From: Corydoras sp. C115
Taxonomy: Eukaryota > Chordata > Actinopteri > Siluriformes > Callichthyidae
NCBI GenBank assembly: GCA_019802505.1
Contig: JAFMOC010000081.1
Location: 150,001 to 214,000 of the forward strand
Direction: 5' to 3'
DNA: 64,000 bases
Shown here: positions 13,301 through 22,246 of the stretch, piece after piece
Layout: each line of letters begins with the position of its first letter
Position numbering within the stretch: the stretch's first letter is position 1
Made by a program: the position numbers and the translations under genes
Notes under the pieces: generated by a model
Seen by the model: the letters and a program-made list of their open reading frames with translations, nothing else
Databases searched by the model: none
What the model was told of the DNA's origin: nothing

Positions 13301-16300
13301 CTGCATAACGAAGACCTCCATGCCAGAACTCCCAGGCGCACCCCCTTGCTGACTCCAAAGAACAAGAAAAGTCGACTGCAGTTTGCCAAAAAGTCATGTG
13401 GACAAACCACAAAGGTTTTGGGACAGTGTACTGTGGTCAGATGAAACTAAATTAGAACATGTTTGGGACCATGGACCAGCGCTATGTTTGGCAGGCTGTC
13501 TTATGAACAAAAGAACACCTTGCCACTGTGAAGCATTAGCGGGGGGTCAATTATGCTTTGGGGCCCTGTTTTGCTTCTAATGGTACAGGTAAGCTTCACG
13601 TGTGCAGGGTACCATTATCTTCCCTTCAGTCCTATCTTGGGGAAAATGTGATGGGGTCAGTCACAAACCATGCCAGGGGAGACGTTTCGGGCGCTGGGCA
13701 GACAATGATCCGAAGCACACATCCAGTCCACTAGAGCATGGTTGCCAATCCATCGCTGGGCACACTAGAGTGGCCATCGCAATCACCAGACACACTCTAT
13801 ATGGGCAACCTTGGGAGACCTCAATTGGCAGTTGCAGTCCATGTTTTGTGACTGAACTGGAGGCTTTTGCCCGGAGACCCGGGCTAAATACCCATAGGTC
13901 GCGCGGACACTTGTGTCAAGCTATGCTTCACGCTTGAAACTCCACCCAATGGGGATTCGACTAAGTACTGAAAAATAATCCTAGGGGGTTGCTAAAACTG
14001 CGAACATGCTAACCACTAAAGACATTTGTGCCGCCTATCTGGTAATTATGTTTAATCCTAATTTCAGAGCCTCTTTAGTATTACAATAAGATGAGCTGCT
14101 GATGTGTGTTCATTTTTTCAATAATTCTTATTTATTGTTGAATAATTCAGTTCTACCATGTTAAGCTATATGTTTTGTCACGTAATCACCCTTTGTAGGT
14201 TTAAAAGCCCTTCCTGATAAACTGATTTATAGTGTTTGTGAGTTGATGCAATATGTTACATTGATGCAATATGTTATGGTCATGTTGTGTACTTTGTCTG
14301 ATTTCACCTGGTGTCTTCTGCATTATAGGACTACCTCTCAACCACCTATAGCTTTAGACTCTGTTGATCTGTGTCATAGCATCAGCAAAACATGACACTT
14401 TCAAGTTTTTTTGTACCTTATTTTTTGGTGTTTTTGACTGTGTATAATTTGTTGTTTAAGGATGGGAGGTGGCAGGGGAGTACATTTATACCACACCTGG
14501 AGATCTACACAGAGACGACATGATGCTAACACTAAATGTACCAGGTTACAAGTAAGAATAAAATAAACATAATGATTTTATTATGAATATTAATACTTAT
14601 TATCAATAAACTATTTTCTTTTTACATCAATACATTATTTATAGATGCTTATAAATATTTTGGATCTTGGTTCTAAATTTTTTCTTTATATTTATAATTT
14701 TATTTATAAATGTATATTTTTTACTATCTACACCAGCATGCCCAACACATTAGTGAAAGATGCAGAGACAAGAGAACTTTCTAGAATAACATTTGTATTT
14801 GAGACCAAGTGCACAGCTGACTGCATATTTTACTTCATAGCGGTAAGAATCATGACTATTGCTTACTAATTTTATTTTCCAAAGTTTAAAAAGCAATAGA
14901 TACACTTTTTCCACACTGTTTGTGTTTTATTACAGGACATGTATGAGAGGAGCCACAGCATAATTGAAACCTGGAAAGGAACCAATGGAAAACAGGCTTA
15001 CTCCTATCTTATTAAGAGCAATCTTACAGTCAGCTTTACATGGGCTTTTCAGTATTCTGAGGGTGGCAGTGTGGTAAGAGTACTGTCCTTACCAAACATA
15101 CATCAAATTGATCTGAATATTATACATTTAAATATCAATTTGCCATAAAATTCACAATTTTAAGGGAAACCATGTACTCCTCTAAACAATGGGCAAAAAA
15201 CTAACAAAAATATTACATGTGATTACAGGACAGGGAAGGCACTTACATTTTTGGTGATTTTAGCTTGCGGATTTCAAAGCATAGAAGACATATTATTTGA
15301 AATAAAATGGCAGGTTAATGAAACTATAGATGTTAGGATGAGAATTGAATGGTCAGCAAAAGACAGAACTGCCTTTGAATGGTACAAAGGCAATCAAAAC
15401 TCCCACATGTCTGCCAATAGCTGGAAGATTTAGCTGAGCCAGTTGTGCACTATTTCACTTTTCATGGATGATGTGACTATCAAAAGACTGCAGAACATCC
15501 AGGTAGGCCAGATCAGTTTTGGACAAAAATGTGAATAAGTTGGGGCCACAGTTTATTCATTAATTAATTCATTATTTTCAACTTAATCCTCTACTAGGGT
15601 CATGGGGAGTTCCCAATGCCTTTCCAGATGAGAAAGTTTTGAATGCTGGGTAGATACACTCAGGACTGGGCACCAATCTATCACTGGACACATACACACT
15701 TACTTACACACAGACAGACAGACAGACTATATAGGGTCAATTAGGAGCAGTCAGTTGACCTTGAAATCATATTTTTGGATTGTGGTTGGAAACTGGAGAA
15801 CCCAGAGGAAAAACACATGGACACCGAGAGAAAATGGAAACTCCACCCAGATTGGGATTCGAACCTCGGCCACAGTTAAAATGGAACTTTCAGAGAAAAA
15901 GTTGATATTCCATCGAAAGAGAAGATAAACCAACTAGTTAAATAATATCGTAAAAAGGGGCGGCACAATGGCGTAGTGGTTAGCATGTCTGCCACTCAGC
16001 ACTGGATATGTTCCATTGTGTATGCGCTTCATTAAGATAATGACCTGTCCAGAGTGTTTCTGAACTTTTACACAGTGGGCACTGAGAAAGCCACCAGCCA
16101 CCTAGATAATGGTGATATGAATCAGTTATAGTGGAATAACTCCACATTGATGTCACTATACAATATTTTGGTGCTGGCACTTACATTATGTCTAGATCTG
16201 TTTGAGCAGAGGTGGTGCCTGCATTCAAAGTCTCATAGGAGTCATGTAACAGTTTAGAAACTTCAGCTGGTAGGTGTGGTGTAAATTGGACCTAAGCAGC

Positions 16301-18820
16301 AGGTGATAAGTGACCACAGTATTGTAACATTTAAATGTAAAATGAAAACATATGCCAGTCTTATCAAATAATACCACATCAGTTAAATGTTTTAAGTAAA
16401 AGGTTAAATGGAAACATTGATAAATGAACAAAATAATTACCTAAAAACATACTTTCATTGACCAACTTAACTGTATTTTGTAAATATGAATATTTACATT
16501 AGTGTCATAATTTGTGGTGCAAAAGAAGAAGTGCTGGTTTGTTGTCTGTCATTTCATATCAACTTAGGTACTGTAGATCATGCCAGATACTGACAGGTAT
16601 GTAAGTCGCATGCAGCTTTAACTGATCAGTACACTGGATGCTATAAAGGGAAGGATGTGTAGTAAATTTCTGTGCTTAGATGTCAAGAAGATTATGTGAG
16701 TAACCTGAACTTAACTGAACTTTCCACAGACACACTATAAAAGCCTTGGGACTATTTTAACTACATAACTTAAAAATACTAAAAAGTCATCCGACCTTAA
16801 ACTTCTTTAATCTTCTTGTATGCTTTTATTTACAGGACAGAAATCTCAGTGCAGACTTTGCGAGGATCTACTCTGTTCACATCAGTAATGTCATTGGTGG
16901 CGTGGCCTCTCACTGTCGACAGTGTGCACTGGACAGCTTTCAAAAAGACTCAGCTTGTGTACCCTGTCCTCCTGGAGAATACATACTCAATGGCACTGGC
17001 ATTTGCAAAAGCTGTCCGGCTAACAGTTTCATAAAACCTGAACAACCTATTGGATTGGAAGCCTGTATATCATGTGGGCCCAACACCAAGAATAACAATG
17101 TAAACACTGTTTATACTTATGTCTGCTTTATTTTTATCCATTCATCTTTTGCTTAATCCTCTACTAACGTCACTGGAGAGTTCCCCATGTCCATCCATGG
17201 TAGAACATTTTGGGCGTTTTGCAGATACACCCAGGACTGGGTGCCAATCCACCACTTGGCACACACTCACACAGACACACACTCAAACACACACTATATG
17301 GGGCAAATTAGATTATTCAATTTACCTCAAATCCATGTTTTTGGGCTGTGGGAGGTAACTTACAAATAAAGGAAACCAGAGAACCTGGAGGAAACTCATG
17401 CAAACATGGGGAGAACATGGAAACTACACCCAGATGATCGAAATTCGAACGTGAATCCCCAGCGTTGAGAGGCGAGTGTGCTAACCACTAAGCCGCAGTG
17501 CCACATTTGGTTTCTGTATTTCCTTATATGATTTAAGTTTCTGTTTAAAATTCATGTTTGTTACTTAGGTTCTATTTATTTTTTGATATTTAAATGTTTT
17601 TTTTGTGTATTTGGATTTAGGCACACTCAGCCTGTGTGAGTGACTGTACTCTGGCTCTACAGTATAAGGGCATGAACCTACAGTATGATTTCTCACCTCT
17701 AGCAAATGTAACTCATTTCCAGAGCAGCATGCGTTTTACTAACAAAGGCCTTCGCTATGTGCATCAGTTCAGTGTGGGACTGTGTGGCAAAGAGGTAAAG
17801 AATGCTGTTTGAAAAAATTGATAAGCAAAAATAAAGAATACGAAAATATAAATACAAAAAAGGGAATGAGAATTGCACATTGATTGCTGGATGTTGTGTG
17901 TGTGTTGTCTTAGGACCGTGCTCAGGCGTCCTGTATCGATAATATTACAGACAGTAAAAAGGAAGTGAAGGGTTACATTTGCCAGTCGATCATAGTGCCG
18001 TCAGATGTCCGAGGTCAAAGTGTGGTGTCCTCACAACCTTTAAGTATAGGAAGCACATTGATTGGTGAGTTATATGTGAAGCTTATATGTTCTTGCACTG
18101 TATGTTACTTTTAAAAAATGAACATGAATAGGAAGTTGTACTTAGGCAGTGTGAAATCTTGAGATTTTAATAGAGTAAATATTAAATTAGACTCTCCTCA
18201 TAATGAACTATTTTTATTCATTTATATTTCATTGTTCAATATGAAGTTAATGGTACAGAACAAACTTCAAGGGCAGGAGTTGTTAATTCCCAGCTTCTAA
18301 ACTTATTGTGACTCCTAAATGTTTGCTTTGTCACAATAAGCAAGTGAATATGCTTTTTATGCCGCTATCCTTATTGTTATCCTTTAAGACCAAAAACAAT
18401 TTAAATCCAGAGTTGTTAAAACTTTTATTTATTTATTTTTTGAACACTGAAAAATCACCCAACACCCTAACCACTGAGCTACTACTTCCCTATAATTACT
18501 ATTACTTCATAGTTTTTGTAATTTTTTCATAGGTGTAACCACTGACTCTGAACTGGATCACATCTCATCAGAGAATTATTTTCCTGCTGGATTAGATTTA
18601 CCGGATGTCATATATTATTATCGGTAAATTCATAAAAAAATTTGGATTTTGATGAAATATTATACCAGATTTAATAATTTGCAATAAATATATATTGTTA
18701 TATCTGACCCCTAGTTCAAGTGAAACAACACAGGCATGTAAAAATGGAAGATCCACAACCATCAGACTCCGATGTGATCCAGCAGCAACAGCACTGAATC
18801 AAATATCTTTTCCAAGGTAA

Positions 18821-18887
<67 letters not shown>

Positions 18888-20457
18888 TGGGTTGTAAAAG
18901 TATTCATACCCCTTGAACTTTTCCATATTTTGTCACATTACAACCACAAACATAAATATATTTCACTGGAATTTAATGTGAAAGACCAACACAAAGTGGT
19001 ATACAATTGTGAAGTGGAAGGAAAATTATACATGAATCAACATTTTTTTTACAAATAAAAAACTGAAAAAAGCGACGTGCAAAAGTATTCAGCCCCCTTT
19101 TCCCTGAGTGCAACCAATTGCATTCAGAAGTTGCCTGATGAGTGCTAATGACTCAAAAGGGTCCTCCTGTGTGTAATCTAATCTCAGTACAAATACAGCT
19201 GCTCCGTGACGGCCTCAGATGTTGGTTAAGAGAATATTGGGGAGCAAACAGCATCATGAAGTCCAAAGAAACACACCAGACAGGTTAGGAATATGGTTTT
19301 GGAGAAGTTTAAAGCAGGCTTAGGTTATAAAAAGATTTCCAAAGCTTTGAACATCTCACGGAGCACTGTTCAATCCATCATCCGGAAATGGAAAGAGTAT
19401 GGCACCACAGTAAACCTGCCAAGACAAGGCCGTTCACCTAAACTTACAGGCCGAACAAGGAGATCACTGATCAGAGAGGCAGCCAAGAGGCCCATGGTGA
19501 CTCTGGATGAAATGCAGAGAGCCACAGCTCAGGTGGGGGAAACTGACCGGTCTTTATGGAAGAGTGGCAAGGAGAAAGCCATTGTTAAAAGAAAACCATA
19601 AGAAGTCCCGTTTGCAGTTTGCCAGAAGCCATGTTGAGGACACAGCAAACATGTGGAAGAAGGTGCTTTGGTCAGACGAGACCAAACTTGAATTTTTTGG
19701 CCACAATGCAAAACGCTATGTGTGGCGGAGAAATAACACTGCACATCACTCTGAAAACACCATCCCCACTGTCAAATATGGTGGTGGCAGCATCATGCTC
19801 TGGGGGTGCTTCTCTTCAGCAGGGACCGGGAAGTTGGTCAAAGTTGATGGGAAGATGGATGGAGCCAAATACAGGGCAATCTTGGAAGAAAACCTGTTGG
19901 AGTCAGCAAAAGATTTGAGACTGGGGCGGAGGTTCACCTTCCAGCAGGACAACGACCCTAAACATAAAGCCAGAGCTACAATGGAGTGGTTTAAAAAAAA
20001 GAATATTCATGTGTTAGAATGGCCCAGTCAAAGTCCAGACCTAAACCCAATTGAGAATTTGTGGCAAGATCTCAAAACTGCTGTTCACAAACGCTCTCCA
20101 TCCAATCTGACTGAGCTTGAGCTGTTTTGCAAGGAGGAATGGGCAAGAATTTCAGTCACTAGATGTGCAAAGCTGGTGGAGACATACCCTAAAAGACTTG
20201 CAGCTGTAATTGCAGCAAAAGGTGGCTCCACAAAGTATTGACTCAGGGGGGCTGAATACTTTTGCACGTCGCACTTTTCAGTTTTTTTATTTGTAAAAAA
20301 AATGTTGATTCATGTATAATTTTCCTTCCACTTCACAATTGTATACCACTTTGTGTTGGTCTTTCACATTAAATTCCAGTGAAATATATTTATGTTTGTG
20401 GTTGTAATGTGACAAAATATGGAAAAGTTCAAGGGGTATGAATACTTTTGCAACCTA

Positions 20458-20519
<62 letters not shown>

Positions 20520-20818
20520 TTTATAAGTGTGTGTGTTTGGGCGGTGGCTTAGTTCTCCCCATGTCCGTGTGGGTTTCCTCTGGGTTCTCCGGTTTCTTCC
20601 CACAGTCCAAAAACATTGATCAAGTCAAGTGAGTTCTCCAAATTGCCCCATATAGTGTGTGTATGTGTGCGCGTCTGTGTGAGTGTGTGCCCAGCGATAG
20701 ATTGGCGCCCTGTCCTGAGTGTGTCTGCCCAGCGCCCGAAACGTTCTCCCCTGGATGGGCATGGGGAACCCCCCCGCGACCCTAATATAGGACAAAGCGG
20801 AAGATAATGAATGAATGA

Positions 20819-20872
<54 letters not shown>

Positions 20873-22197
20873 AAATTCATATTTTAATATCTTGGAAGCA
20901 TTCATGAGTTAATCATTGAACAAACATCATTAGGTTTAGCTGAAATGTATAACTGCATCGTCTGCATAAGAGTGGAAACTGATTCCATGTTTACGAATAA
21001 TTGATCCCATTGGAAGCATATATAGGGCAAATAGGAGTGTACCCAGAACTGACCCTTGTGGAACACCATATTTAACTTAAGCAAGATCAGAACATTGGTT
21101 GTTAACACAGGTGAATTGATATCGATCTGTCACAATAGGAGTGCAGATCCTGTAATGGCCACAGTGTTCTCTAATCTATCAACCAAGATGTTATGGTCTA
21201 TTGTGTCAAAGGCTGCACTAATAAGACAAGAAAAGAGATTTGTTTATTATCAGAGGACATTAATGTCCTTAATTAACTACTTTAATAAAGGCTGTCTCAG
21301 TGCCATGGTGAGACCTAAAACCAGACTGATAAACTTCATGTATGTTATTAGCTGGAAGCTGGCGATTCAGCTTGTTGGACACAATTTTAGAGACAAAAGT
21401 ACGGTTTGATATTGGTCTATAGTTGGACAGTATTAGAGGATCCAAATGAGTTTTTTTTAGTATTGGTTTAATGACGGCACACTTCAGAGATTTGGGGCCT
21501 ATTTTAAGTGATGAATTTATAATGTTTATAAAAGGCTCTGTAATATTTGGCAGGAGGTCCTTAAGTAGGTTTGTAGGTATTGGGTCTAACAGACAGGATG
21601 TTGTCTTTGAGTGTGTTAATGAGACAAGCTCTTTTTTTAGATATGGGGTTACTATATTATTTTCTCTAACACTAGTTTTTTCAGTAACTGGTGAGTGTTG
21701 ATTATTGATTAAACTACACGATGCATTACATGATTTAAGTCTTATGTTTTATATTTTATAACTAAAGAAATTCATAAAATCATTGCTGCTGAACTGTGAA
21801 TGAATCTGTGAATCTGATTCAGTAGCACTCCGAGTTAGTTTGGCAATGGTAGTAAAGAGGAATCTTTGGTTATTTTTGCTGTCCTCTGTTAATTCAGAAT
21901 AATATTTAGTCTTTGCTGCATTGAGTGCATGTTTATATTCAGTCATACTGTCCTTCCATGCAACCCTAAATACCTTTCATTTAATTTCTTGTTTCTGATT
22001 CTCTTTTCTTTTATAGTAACTGTACAGAGGGAACTTGTGATGGCTGTTCCTTTCACTTTTTGTGGCGCTCCAATTTTGCTTGTCCTCTTTGCTCGGAGAG
22101 GAACTATAAAGAAATAGTGAGTGCCTGTGTTAATGGAATTCAGGTAAGCTACTATACACTCATAAAAAATGTCATTCATATATAATAATATTGACTT

Positions 22198-22246
<49 letters not shown>

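Noticed and set aside
19507..20241. 244-residue frame as a host (domesticated) transposase gene
   Set aside because: Bounded by Tc1 terminal repeats and TA, lacks an intact DNA-binding start and shows deletion and frame shift; ordinary transposon decay.
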